From the NCBI RefSeq assembly GCF_900110255.1, contig NZ_FODD01000013.1, positions 124,001-188,000 of the forward strand: DNA of 64,000 bases, read 5' to 3'. The position numbers and the translations under genes are program-made. A model generated the notes under the pieces. It was not told where the DNA came from. It worked only from the letters and a program-made list of their open reading frames with translations, and made no database searches. The stretch comes from Actinacidiphila rubida (lineage in GTDB: Bacteria; Actinomycetota; Actinomycetes; Streptomycetales; Streptomycetaceae). Numbering within the stretch: position 1 is the first letter of the stretch; each line of letters starts with the position of its first letter. Of the stretch, positions 49,918 through 58,366 are shown piece after piece.

Positions 49918-51869
49918 CGTTCCGCCCCTTCCGCCCGCGCGTCTCCGTCCGGCACGCCCTCGGCGTCACCGGCGCCCCTGGCTCCCCCGCTGTCCGCGGC
50001 ACGCGCCGCGGTCGTTCCGTCCCCACCGGCGGAGTCACCCGCCGCGCCCGCCGCGCCCGCCGGCACCGGGTCGGAGGAGGCTCCGTCCGATGAGGCGACT
50101 CCCGGCGACCCCACGTCCAGCACCCCCGCGTCCAGCACCCCCGCGTCCAGCAACTCGGCCTCCAGCTGGTCAGCGGAGGAGGCGCTGCGCGGGAGCGTGA
50201 AGACGAAGCGGGTGCCCTGCTCGTGCTCCGGGTCGATCGCGATGGCGCCGCCGTGGAAGTCGACGATCTTCTTGCACAGCGCCAGCCCGATGCCGTTGCC
50301 GGGATAGTCGTCCCGCGTGTGCAGCCGCTGGAAGATCACGAACACCCGCTCGGCGAACTCCGGCGCGATGCCGATGCCGTTGTCGGTGACCGCGAACTCC
50401 CACTCGTCCTCGGACCTCGGCACCACGGACACGTCGATCCGCGGCGGCCGGTCTGGCGAACGGAACTTGAGCGCGTTGGAGAGCAGGTTCTGCAGCAGCA
50501 TGCCCAGCTGGGTGGCGTCACCGTGCACCACCGGCAGCGGATCGTGGGTGATCTCCGCGCCGGCGTCCGCGATGGCGAGGCTGTGCGACTCCACGGTCCT
50601 GGCGAACAGCTCCTCCAGGTCGACCTCGGCGGTCTCGGCGTGCACCCGGCCGACCCGGGAGAACGCGAGGAGGTCGTTGATGAGGGTCTGCATGCGGTTC
50701 GCGCCGTCGACCGCGAACCCGATGTACTGCACGGCGCGTTCGTCCAGCTGGTCCGCGTAGCGGCGCTCCAGCAGCTGGCAGAAGCTGGCCACCTTGCGCA
50801 GCGGCTCCTGCAGGTCGTGGGAGGCCACGTAGGCGAACTGCTCCAGCTCGGCGTTCGAGCGCCGCAGGTCCGCGGTCTGCTCGTCGAGCCGGGCGTGCGC
50901 CAGGTCGCGCAGGGCGAGGGCCTCGACCATCCGGTCCCGCATGTACTCCACGTCGAGGGCGAGGGCGCGGATGTCGGACGGTCCGGTCGGGGTGACGACG
51001 TGGTCGAACCGGCCGTCGGCGATGGTCCGCACGTCGTAGGCGAGCCGTCCCAGCGGCCGGGTCACCCCGCGGCGCAGGGCGACGAACACCAGCACCGCGA
51101 GCAGGGCGATCACGGCCGCGATGAAGCCGAAGATCCAGTCGCGTTCGGTGTCGGCGCGGCGCAGGTCGGCCCGGGACTTGTCGCGCCGCGTGGTGAGGGC
51201 CTGCTGCAGCCGGTCGCCGGCCGCGCGCACGGTGTCGAACTCGCGCTTGCCCTCGTCGGCGCGCTGCGCGGCCAGCGCCACCGGGGCGCCCTGCGGTGCG
51301 ACCGCGATGGGCCGCGCGAACCGCGACTGCCACGTCTCGACCTGCGCGAGCAGGGCGTCCAGCTCACCGGAGGCCGGGGTGTCGTCGGTCAGCAGGGAGC
51401 GCAGGACGGCCGTCTCCCTCCGCTGGGTCACCAGGCCGTCGGTGTAGGGCTGGAGGAAGGATCGCTGCCCGGTCAGGCCGTAGCCGCGGACCGCGGTCTC
51501 CTGGCTGACCAGTGCCTCCTCCAGCTGGGCCGCGGCCACCAGGGCCGGGGTGTCCGTCCTGGAGAGACTGTCGGTGAGGCGGGTCGACCGGGCGAACTCC
51601 CAGCCGCCGGCCACCGACAGGACGAGCAGCAGGGCGAGGGCCCCGCTCGTGCCGACCGCCAGGCGGCGGCGCACGGTCCAGCCCCGCGGTGCTGGTGGCC
51701 GCCGTCTCAACCCCTGCTGGTCCGGGAGGCGTTCCGCTTGCCCGAGGGCCGGGGCGCCGTCGCCGGCGCCCTGTTCCGCCCCTGGCGGAGGCTGAACGTC
51801 CTCGCCCGCGGCCGGGCGCTCTGTGCCCTCGCCGCCCCCCGGGCCGCGTCTCGGTCCACCGCTGACCAC
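49914..51869 (-). CDS. CHASE3-HAMP sensor histidine kinase
   Basis: About 651 aa. After a Pro/Gly-rich cytoplasmic N terminus comes a membrane helix (LALLLVLSVAGGWEF), a CHASE3 sensor (ETAVRGYGLTG), a second helix and HAMP. HisKA follows, with catalytic His in VASHDLQEPLRK, then HATPase_c with N (NLLSNALKFRSP), G1 (DNGIGIAPEF) and G2 (GNGIGLALC) motifs. This is the phytochrome-like kinase type paired with Rcp1-like receivers. An acidic disordered C-terminal tail contains the repeat LLDAG/VLDAG/VLDVG. I prefer GTG 51869 after GAGGAG over GTG 51923. It is coupled to the regulator-phosphatase and divergent from a single-domain response regulator. Confidence 0.9.
   Translation of the reverse strand: MVSGGPRRGPGGGEGTERPAAGEDVQPPPGAEQGAGDGAPALGQAERLPDQQGLRRRPPAPRGWTVRRRLAVGTSGALALLLVLSVAGGWEFARSTRLTDSLSRTDTPALVAAAQLEEALVSQETAVRGYGLTGQRSFLQPYTDGLVTQRRETAVLRSLLTDDTPASGELDALLAQVETWQSRFARPIAVAPQGAPVALAAQRADEGKREFDTVRAAGDRLQQALTTRRDKSRADLRRADTERDWIFGFIAAVIALLAVLVFVALRRGVTRPLGRLAYDVRTIADGRFDHVVTPTGPSDIRALALDVEYMRDRMVEALALRDLAHARLDEQTADLRRSNAELEQFAYVASHDLQEPLRKVASFCQLLERRYADQLDERAVQYIGFAVDGANRMQTLINDLLAFSRVGRVHAETAEVDLEELFARTVESHSLAIADAGAEITHDPLPVVHGDATQLGMLLQNLLSNALKFRSPDRPPRIDVSVVPRSEDEWEFAVTDNGIGIAPEFAERVFVIFQRLHTRDDYPGNGIGLALCKKIVDFHGGAIAIDPEHEQGTRFVFTLPRSASSADQLEAELLDAGVLDAGVLDVGSPGVASSDGASSDPVPAGAAGAAGDSAGGDGTTAARAADSGGARGAGDAEGVPDGDARAEGAER
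50113..50157. repeat. Three tandem 15-bp units in the histidine kinase 3' end
   Basis: Units of GCGTCCAGCACCCCC type at 50113, 50128 and 50143 encode the repeated LDAGV pentapeptide of the kinase tail. Confidence 0.9.
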
Positions 51870-51977
51870 GACCGCTCCTCGTCCCCATCGGCCGGCCGCC
51901 ACGACAGCGGCGTGCGGAAACACCAGTGCGGCGAACAGCCGCAGCCGGGCAACAGTACACCGGTTCGAGCCCGTTGG

Positions 51978-52006
51978 TTGGTCGCCTCCGTTTGGGCACG
52001 TATACA
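51978..52006 (+). promoter_or_regulatory. Candidate promoter of the single-domain response regulator
   Basis: TTGGTC (51978-51983), 17-bp spacer, TATACA (52001-52006), 131 bp before the start, in the divergent gap with the kinase. Confidence 0.6.
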
Positions 52007-52136
52007 GTGCTCAGGTGTCCTGCGAGCGGATCTTCGCCGTCGTCGGGCCCGCGTGTCCCACCGCAGCCCGCAGCACCGCGTTCCGCATCCCGCGGGACCG
52101 TCCTCCGCCCTTACGCACGACTCCCAGGAGCGCCTC

Positions 52137-52580
52137 GTGAACGCACTTCTCCCCCACCGCTCCTACCACGTGCTGCTCGTCGAGGACGACGCCGCGGACG
52201 CCCTGCTGATCGAGGAGGCGATGACGGACAAGGGAATGGTCCGGTCCATCTCCCGCGCCACCGACGGCATCACGGCGCTCGAGTACCTGCGCGCCCCGGA
52301 CAACCCGCGCCCCGACCTCATCGTGCTCGACCTCAACATGCCCCGGATGAACGGGCGCGAGCTGCTGGGCGTCCTCAAGGGCGACCCCGACCTGGGCATG
52401 ATCCCGGTCGTCGTGCTCACCACCTCGTCCACGCCGGACGACATCGCCGCCGCCTACAGCCGGCACGCCAACGCGTACGTCACCAAGCCGGTGAACCTCG
52501 ACGACTTCCTGCAGGCGGTGCGCCGCATCGACGAGTTCTTCCTGGAGATCGCGAGCGTGCCCGAGCGCGAGGCCGACTGA
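52137..52580 (+). CDS. Single-domain response regulator, Rcp1-like
   Basis: 147-aa receiver only. The acidic pair is EDD (16-18), the phospho-acceptor is Asp65 (VLDLNMP), and conserved Thr (VLTTSS) and Lys (YVTKP) follow. No output domain is present, so it acts through protein contacts or as a phosphate shuttle. GTG 52137 follows CCAGGAG. It is divergent from a CHASE3 kinase of the class that normally signals to such receivers, so the three genes at 48.7-52.6 kb probably form one pathway. Confidence 0.93.
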   Translation: MNALLPHRSYHVLLVEDDAADALLIEEAMTDKGMVRSISRATDGITALEYLRAPDNPRPDLIVLDLNMPRMNGRELLGVLKGDPDLGMIPVVVLTTSSTPDDIAAAYSRHANAYVTKPVNLDDFLQAVRRIDEFFLEIASVPEREAD

Positions 52581-52586
52581 GCACCG

Positions 52587-52623
52587 GGCCCGCGTCCAGG
52601 CATTCCCCCCCCCAGCGCGGGCC
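52587..52623 (+). terminator. Hairpin after response regulator, with a C9 loop
   Basis: GGCCCGCG (52587-52594) pairs with CGCGGGCC (52616-52623). The 21-nt loop contains a run of nine C. Confidence 0.5.
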
Positions 52624-52804
52624 GGGCGCACGTCCAGGGGTCCGCGTCGGCGTGACACGCCCGACGACGAGGGCCGGGCGGCGAGCGCCGCCGGCCGGGG
52701 ATCTCCGCCCTAGGATTTGTGGTGGTTCGCGCGGTACGTCGGACATGCGGCTCGTGCCGCCGGCGCGTCGCGCCCGCTCGTCCCCCTAGCGCGAAGGAAC
52801 TCGC

Positions 52805-53272
52805 ATGGAGAGCAGGCCCCCGGTCCCCCCGTTCACCCGCGACACCGCCACGGAGAAGGTGCGCCAGGCCGAGAACGGCTGGAACTCGCGTGACCCGCAC
52901 AAGGTCTCGCTGGTGTACACACCGGACAGCCAGTGGCGCAACCGGGCGGAGTTCCTCACGGGGCGCGAGGAGATCGTCGCGTTCCTGACCCGCAAGTGGA
53001 ACCGCGAGCTGGACTACCGCCTGATCAAGGAGCTGTGGGCGTTCGAGGGCAACCACATCGCGGTGCGGTTCGCGTACGAGTGCCACGACGACTCCGGCAA
53101 CTGGTACCGCTCGTACGGCAACGAGAACTGGGAGTTCGACGAGAACGGGCTCATGCGGCGGCGCATCGCGAGCATCAACGACCTGCGCATCGACGAGTCC
53201 GAGCGCAAGTTCCACTGGCCGCTCGGCACGCGCCCCGACGACCACCCCGGCCTCTCCGACCTCGGCCTCTGA
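52805..53272 (+). CDS. NTF2-like protein, DUF1348 family
   Basis: 155 aa, a single cone-shaped NTF2-like domain ([20 protein letters not shown], then [18 protein letters not shown], and [19 protein letters not shown]). The DUF1348 family is widespread and of unknown biochemical role; members are small, cytosolic and probably ligand-binding or enzymatic. AAGGAA precedes ATG 52805. A TAGGAT -10-like hexamer is at 52711-52716, without a clear -35. Confidence 0.9.
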   Translation: MESRPPVPPFTRDTATEKVRQAENGWNSRDPHKVSLVYTPDSQWRNRAEFLTGREEIVAFLTRKWNRELDYRLIKELWAFEGNHIAVRFAYECHDDSGNWYRSYGNENWEFDENGLMRRRIASINDLRIDESERKFHWPLGTRPDDHPGLSDLGL

Positions 53273-53380
53273 CCGCCCGCGCGCGGCCCCGCTCCGGTCA
53301 CCCCTTGCCGTGAGGCCCCCTGATCGTCCAGGGTGGGACGCGGTGAACGCAGAACCGAACGGCCGGTCGGGAGGCACGGT

Positions 53381-53818
53381 ATGACCCTCACGAGCAGGCC
53401 CGCGTCGGCGGACTCGCCCGCGGCGCGGATGTTCGCCGCGGACACGGCGTCGCGCGCGCTGGGCATCGAGGTGCTGGAGCAGGGCGAGGGAACCGCGACG
53501 GTCGGCATGACCCTGACGGCGGCCATGGTCAACGGGCACGGGATCGCGCACGGCGGGTACGTCTTCCTCCTCGCGGACACCGCGTTCGCCTGCGCGTGCA
53601 ACAGCGACGGCCCGGTGACGGTCGCCGCCGGGGCGGACATCACGTTCGTCGCGGCGGCGCGGGAGGGCGACACCCTGGTCGCCACCGCCCGCGAGGTCAC
53701 CCGCTTCGGCCGCAGCGGCATCTACGACGTGACGGTCGCGCGCGGCACCACGGTGATCGCCGAGTTCCGCGGCCGCAGCCGCACCCTCCGCACGCCGGGC
53801 CCCGGCGAGGCCGAGTAA
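53381..53818 (+). CDS. paaI: PaaI-family hotdog thioesterase
   Basis: 145 aa. The hotdog fold shows the family signature GHGIAHGGYVFLLADTAFA, with the catalytic-type Asp in LADTAF. PaaI enzymes release CoA from hydroxylated phenylacetyl-CoA to relieve dead ends in phenylacetate breakdown. No other paa genes are present, so the natural substrate may differ. ATG 53381 follows GGGAGG. Confidence 0.88.
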   Translation: MTLTSRPASADSPAARMFAADTASRALGIEVLEQGEGTATVGMTLTAAMVNGHGIAHGGYVFLLADTAFACACNSDGPVTVAAGADITFVAAAREGDTLVATAREVTRFGRSGIYDVTVARGTTVIAEFRGRSRTLRTPGPGEAE

Positions 53819-53819
53819 C

Positions 53820-53834
53820 CCCCGCGCCGCGGGG
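53820..53834. terminator. Small hairpin between convergent genes
   Basis: CCCCGC (53820-53825), 3-nt loop, GCGGGG (53829-53834) in the 29-bp gap between the thioesterase and the serine hydrolase. Confidence 0.4.
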
Positions 53835-53847
53835 CTCGCCCGTTCCC

Positions 53848-54876
53848 TCAGACGAGCCCGGCCGCCTCGGCGTGGAAGGCGTGGCGGAGCGGGGTGATGC
53901 CGGTCGTGGTGCGGGTGGGGTGGACGCGGTTGGTGAGCAGGACCGCGTAGCGGGTCGTCGCGGGGTCGACCCAGATGCTGGTGCCGGTGAAACCGGTGTG
54001 GCCGTAGGAGTGGGGGCCGAAGGAGGGTCCGACCGGGGAGCCGGCGGGGTCCTGGCCCTGCCAGGCGAGGGCGCGTCGCAGGTTCAGGCCCTCGGTGTGG
54101 ACGGCCGTCATCCGCGCGAAGGTGGCGGGCCGCAGGAGTTCCCGGGCGCCGCCGGCGAGGGACCGGCCGAGGCGTTCCATGTCGGCGAGCGGGGCGAACA
54201 GGCCGGCGTGGCCGGCCGGAGCGCCGAGCACGACCGCGTTCTCGTCGTGCACCTGGCCGGTCACGATCCGGCCGCGCCACGGGCAGTCCTCGGTGGCCAC
54301 GGCCCGGCGGCGCGCCTCGGGGGCCGGGTGGAAGCCGGTGCCGGTCATGCCGAGCGGGTCGCAGACCAGTCGCCGGACGAGGACGTCCAGCGTCTCGCCC
54401 GCGGCGGCTTCGGCGACCAGGCCGAGGAGGATGAAGCCCTGCGAGGAGTACTGGACGCGGGTGCCCGGCGCGGCCGTCAGCGGCAGCAGGCGGATCGCCT
54501 CCAGGAGGGCGGCGCGGGTGGGGTGTTCGCGGTAGAGCGGCACCTGGCCGGGGATGCCGGAGGTGTGGGCGAGCAACTGGTGGACCGTCAGGTCCGCCTT
54601 GTCGCCGCCGCGGTACTCCGGCAGGTGGTCGCCCACGGTGTCGGTCAGCCGCAGGGCGCCCTCGTCGACGAGGGCCATCACCGCGAGCCCGGCCACCGGC
54701 TTGGTGACCGACGCGAGGTCCCACAGCTCACTGCCGTCGAGCGTCTCGCCGCCCCAGCTCCGGGTGCCGGTGAAGCCCCGGGCCAGCGCCGCGTGGGCGT
54801 CGCCCACGGACCACGCCGCCGCGGAGTAGACCCCGCGGTCCCGGCCCGCCGAGACGAGGTCCCCCAGCGACGTCAT
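53848..54876 (-). CDS. Serine hydrolase, beta-lactamase class C family
   Basis: 342 aa. Catalytic Ser56-x-x-Lys59 (ASVTKP), Tyr143-Ser-Ser (QYSSQG) and the later YGHTGFTG motif define the class C/EstB-type active site. No signal peptide, so cytoplasmic; it may be an esterase, amidase or D-aminopeptidase. ATG 54876 overlaps the IclR stop as ATGA, tying it to the IclR-controlled locus; it could process the imported compound. Confidence 0.9.
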   Translation of the reverse strand: MTSLGDLVSAGRDRGVYSAAAWSVGDAHAALARGFTGTRSWGGETLDGSELWDLASVTKPVAGLAVMALVDEGALRLTDTVGDHLPEYRGGDKADLTVHQLLAHTSGIPGQVPLYREHPTRAALLEAIRLLPLTAAPGTRVQYSSQGFILLGLVAEAAAGETLDVLVRRLVCDPLGMTGTGFHPAPEARRRAVATEDCPWRGRIVTGQVHDENAVVLGAPAGHAGLFAPLADMERLGRSLAGGARELLRPATFARMTAVHTEGLNLRRALAWQGQDPAGSPVGPSFGPHSYGHTGFTGTSIWVDPATTRYAVLLTNRVHPTRTTTGITPLRHAFHAEAAGLV

Positions 54877-55748
54877 GCGTCCTCGCCCATGGCCGGACGG
54901 CCCGACCCGTGGGGACCGCGCCGCTCCCCCGCCGTCCGTCCCGCGACGCCCAGGGCGGGCGCGCGGCCGCCGAGACCCGCGGAGACGGCGCGGGCGGAGG
55001 CCCGCACCATCGGGCCGAACAGCAGCACGCTCTCCCGGTCCAGGGTGAACGTCAGGCCGGAGATGCCGACCGCGCCGACCACGTGCCCGTCGCGGTCGAG
55101 CACGGGCGCCGCGACCGAGCGCACGTCCGGCTCGCCGTACCCGTCGTCGACGGCGTAGCCGCGCTCGGCGGCCTCCCGCAGCACCTCGCGGACGGTCGCC
55201 GCGTCGCCCAGCGGGTGCGCGGCCCACTCGTCCGCGGGCACGGCGTCGAGCACGTCGGCGCACGCGTCCGGCGGGAGCGCGGAGAGCATCGCGAGCCCGA
55301 CGCCGCTGAGGTACAGGGGCGTGCGGCCGCCGGGCGGCACGCCCATGCGGAACTCGGGGGGCGACTCGGAGTGCTCCAGGTGCACCGCGACGTCGCCGTG
55401 CCGCACCGCGTAGTGGGCGAACTGGCCGGTGCGCCGGTGCAGTTCGGCCAGTACGGGACGGGCGAGGCGCAGGTCCTGGTCGTCGTGCAGGGCCGCGGCG
55501 GCGAGGCCGAGCAGGCGGGGTCCCGCCTGGTAGCGGCCGCCGTCGGCGGGCTGCGCGAAGCCGAACTCGACCATCGTCTGCAGATGGCGGTGGACGGTCG
55601 GCTTCGTCAGGCCGGTGCGCTGCGCGAGATCGCCGAGCCGGTGCGGTCCACCGGGTTCGACGAGCGCCTCGAGCACCTCCATCGCCTTGTCCGTCGGGCC
55701 TTTCACGCGGCCCTGCTCCGTGGTTCGAGTGTTGACGGTCTTCGCCAT
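54873..55748 (-). CDS. IclR-family transcriptional regulator
   Basis: 291 aa. The N-terminal winged helix (about 20-75; RLGDLAQRTGLTKPTVHRHL) is followed by the IclR effector domain (GAVGISGLTFTLD). About 30 extra C-terminal residues are Gly/Arg-rich. It is divergent from the ABC importer across 81 bp, where direct and inverted repeats suggest binding. A TAAGCT hexamer 8-13 bases before ATG 55748 suggests a nearly leaderless transcript. Confidence 0.92.
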   Translation of the reverse strand: MAKTVNTRTTEQGRVKGPTDKAMEVLEALVEPGGPHRLGDLAQRTGLTKPTVHRHLQTMVEFGFAQPADGGRYQAGPRLLGLAAAALHDDQDLRLARPVLAELHRRTGQFAHYAVRHGDVAVHLEHSESPPEFRMGVPPGGRTPLYLSGVGLAMLSALPPDACADVLDAVPADEWAAHPLGDAATVREVLREAAERGYAVDDGYGEPDVRSVAAPVLDRDGHVVGAVGISGLTFTLDRESVLLFGPMVRASARAVSAGLGGRAPALGVAGRTAGERRGPHGSGRPAMGEDA

Positions 55749-55772
55749 GTCGCTTAGCTTAGCGCATCATCA

Positions 55773-55816
55773 TTCCATCTGCCGGAACGGATGTACTGTT
55801 CAATGGAACGAATACG
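55773..55816. promoter_or_regulatory. Candidate IclR operator in the importer/IclR gap
   Basis: TTCC-N7-GGAA (55773-55787) and GTTC-AATG-GAAC (55798-55809) are dyads. GGAACGGATGTA (55784) and GGAACGAATACG (55805) form a direct repeat 21 bp apart, two helical turns. Confidence 0.55.
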
Positions 55817-55829
55817 TCAAGGGAGACGC

Positions 55830-57377
55830 GTGGAGCACAGCCGTCCGGCCCGCCGCGACATCCTCCGGCTCGGCGGGCTGCTCCTCCCGGCCGTCGCGGC
55901 GCCGGCCCTGCTCACCGGATGCGGTACCAGCCCGGCCGGCGGTGCCGGCAACGTCCTGCGGGTGTCCCAGCCCGGTGACCCCAAGAACATGGACCCGCAC
56001 AAGCAGGGCGACATGACCTCCATGAACGCCCTGATCAACATGTTCGACACGCTCACCACGCGCGGCGCCGACAACCTCCTGCACCCCCGGCTCGCGCTGA
56101 CCTGGGGGGCCCGCGGCGCGACGACCTGGCGGTTCACGCTGCGCCCCGGCGTCACGTTCCACAACGGCGAACCGTTCGACGCCGCCGCGGTCAAGTTCAG
56201 CATCGAGCGCGTCCTGGCGCCCGCGACCAAGTCGCCGATCGTCGAACTGCGTTACGTCAAGGACGTCACCGTCGTCGACCCGCTCACCGTGGACGTGCAC
56301 ACGACCGTGCACGACCCGATCCTCCCCGACAAGCTCTCGCTCTTCGGCGGAGTCGTGGTCCCGCCGCGCTACCTGGCCTCCGTCGGGGACGCGGGGTTCG
56401 CCGAACACCCCGTCGGCACCGGGCCGTTCACCTTCGTCCGCTGGCAGCGCGACCACGAGCTGCGCATGCGGGCCTTCCCCCGCCACTGGCAGGGGCGCCC
56501 GCACGTGGACGAGCTGGTGTTCATGCCGCAGCCCAACCCCTCGTCCTCGCTCGCCGCGCTGCAGAGCGGCCAGGTCGACCTGGTGGCCGGCCTCACCCCC
56601 GACGCGGCCCAGCAGCTGGACGGCTACGGCGGCGTGCGGCTGGACGGCTACACCGGTATCCGGACCTCCTACCTCTCGTTGAACACCCTGGAGGACGGGC
56701 CGCTCAAGGACCCCCGGGTGCGCCAGGCGCTCAACCACGCGGTGGACGTCCCGCTGCTCATCAAGGCGGTGCTCGGCGGCAAGGCCACCGAGGTGCCGGC
56801 GATGATCCCGCGCGGCGCGTTCGGCTTCGACCCCTCGATCAGGCCGTTCGCCCGCTCCGTGGACACCGCACGCGACCTCCTGGCGCAGGCCGGTTACCCG
56901 CACGGCTTCTCCACCTCGCTGACCGCCTCCAACGTCGACTCCAACGTCGCCGAGGCGATCTCGGGCCTGCTGTCCCGGGCCGGCGTGAACGCCCGCGTCA
57001 CGCTGCTCGACCCCGGCACCTACGCGGACCGGCTCACCTCCGACGACCACGGCGCGCTGGGCCCGATGTACCTGGCGGCCAGCACCGTGTGGACGCTGGA
57101 CGGGGAGAGCATGCTGCAGTCCAACGTGCGCAGCGACCGCCGGCAGAGCAGGTGGCACGACAAGGACGCGGACCGCCTCATCGACATCGAGGAGCTGTCC
57201 GGGGACCCCGCGGAGCGCCGGCGCGCCTTCTCCGACCTGCAGCGGCTGATCCAGCGGGAGGCTCCGTTCGTCCCGCTCTACCAGATCGACAACATCTACG
57301 CCCGCAACGACCGTCCCCGCTGGAAGCCGGGGTCCGCCGGCGTGCTGGCCATGCAGACTGCGGAGATCTCCCGATGA
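55830..57377 (+). CDS. ABC transporter substrate-binding lipoprotein, family 5 (peptide/nickel type)
   Basis: 515 aa. The N terminus RPARRDILRLGGLLLP (Arg8-Arg9) with lipobox LLTGC (Cys31) indicates a Tat-exported lipoprotein. The mature part is an SBP_bac_5 domain (MDPHKQGD, FHNGEPFDAAAVKFSIERVL, VGTGPF, DPRVRQALNHAVD). This family binds oligopeptides, but also sugars, opines and other compounds. GTG 55830 follows GGGAGA; upstream ATGs at 55791 and 55803 lack a site. Its stop overlaps the first permease as ATGA. Confidence 0.93.
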   Translation: MEHSRPARRDILRLGGLLLPAVAAPALLTGCGTSPAGGAGNVLRVSQPGDPKNMDPHKQGDMTSMNALINMFDTLTTRGADNLLHPRLALTWGARGATTWRFTLRPGVTFHNGEPFDAAAVKFSIERVLAPATKSPIVELRYVKDVTVVDPLTVDVHTTVHDPILPDKLSLFGGVVVPPRYLASVGDAGFAEHPVGTGPFTFVRWQRDHELRMRAFPRHWQGRPHVDELVFMPQPNPSSSLAALQSGQVDLVAGLTPDAAQQLDGYGGVRLDGYTGIRTSYLSLNTLEDGPLKDPRVRQALNHAVDVPLLIKAVLGGKATEVPAMIPRGAFGFDPSIRPFARSVDTARDLLAQAGYPHGFSTSLTASNVDSNVAEAISGLLSRAGVNARVTLLDPGTYADRLTSDDHGALGPMYLAASTVWTLDGESMLQSNVRSDRRQSRWHDKDADRLIDIEELSGDPAERRRAFSDLQRLIQREAPFVPLYQIDNIYARNDRPRWKPGSAGVLAMQTAEISR

Positions 57378-58366
57378 GCGACCTCACCCTCCGGCCGCCG
57401 CGCGCGGCGGGGCCGGCCCGGCCGCGGCCGGCGGCCCGGTCCGGGCTGCTGCGCGCCGTGCTGGTACGGCTCGGCACGGCGCTGCTCGTCCTGCTGTGCA
57501 CGGCGACCGTGTCCTTCTTCCTCGTCCGGCTGTCCGGCGACCCGGTCAGGCAACTGCTCCCGCCGGACGCCACGGCCCAGCAGGAGCACGTGCTGCGGGC
57601 GAGCCTCGGCCTCGACCGGCCGCTGGTCACGCAGTACCTCGACTTCCTGTGGGGCCTGCTGCACTTCGACTTCGGCACCTCGATCTCGTACCAGGAGCCG
57701 GTGGGCCACGTGCTCGCCGACCGGCTGCCCGCCACCCTCGAACTGGCCGCGGCAGCGCTGGTGGTGACCCTCGTCATCGCCGTGCCCGCCGGCATCCTCG
57801 CGGCCATGCGGCGCGGGCGCGCCACGGACCGCGGCATCATGACCGGCGTCCTGCTCGGCCAGTCCACCCCGCCGTTCTGGGTGGGCATCCTGCTGATCCT
57901 GGTGTTCGCCGTGGGGCTGCACGCGCTGCCCGCCTCCGGATACGGCAGCTTCGCCAACCTCGTGCTGCCCGCCGTCACGCTCTCCGTCTACTCCGTCGCG
58001 GTCGTGGCGAGGCTGCTGCGCTCGTCGCTGATCGACGTGCTCTCCTCCGACCACATCCGCACCGCCCGCGCCAAGGGATTCGGCCCGGTCAAGACGGTGC
58101 TGACGCACGGCCTGCGCAACGCGTCGCTGCCGGTGGTCACCGTGATCGGGCTGGAGGTCGGCAGCCTGCTGGGCGGCGCGATCCTCACCGAACGCGTCTT
58201 CTCCTGGCCAGGCGTGGGCCAGCTGACCATCGAGGCCATCTCCAACCGCGACTTCCCCCTGGTCCAGGCGACGGTGCTGTTCTTCGCGGCCACGTTCGTC
58301 GTGGTCAACCTGCTGGTCGACCTCTCCTACAGCCTCCTCGACCCGAGAGTGAGGACCTCCCGATGA
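57374..58366 (+). CDS. ABC transporter permease, DppB/OppB type
   Basis: 330 aa, six membrane helices. The long loop after helix 1 has the DPVRQLLPPDAT and GLDRPLVTQYLDFL signatures of the DppB family. The EAA-like segment is HIRTARAKGFGPVKTVLTHGLRNA. Coupled by ATGA to genes on both sides. Confidence 0.95.
   Translation: MSDLTLRPPRAAGPARPRPAARSGLLRAVLVRLGTALLVLLCTATVSFFLVRLSGDPVRQLLPPDATAQQEHVLRASLGLDRPLVTQYLDFLWGLLHFDFGTSISYQEPVGHVLADRLPATLELAAAALVVTLVIAVPAGILAAMRRGRATDRGIMTGVLLGQSTPPFWVGILLILVFAVGLHALPASGYGSFANLVLPAVTLSVYSVAVVARLLRSSLIDVLSSDHIRTARAKGFGPVKTVLTHGLRNASLPVVTVIGLEVGSLLGGAILTERVFSWPGVGQLTIEAISNRDFPLVQATVLFFAATFVVVNLLVDLSYSLLDPRVRTSR

Noticed and set aside
52602-52615. Run of nine C after the response regulator as a phase-variable site
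   Set aside because: It lies outside any coding frame, in the loop of a likely terminator.
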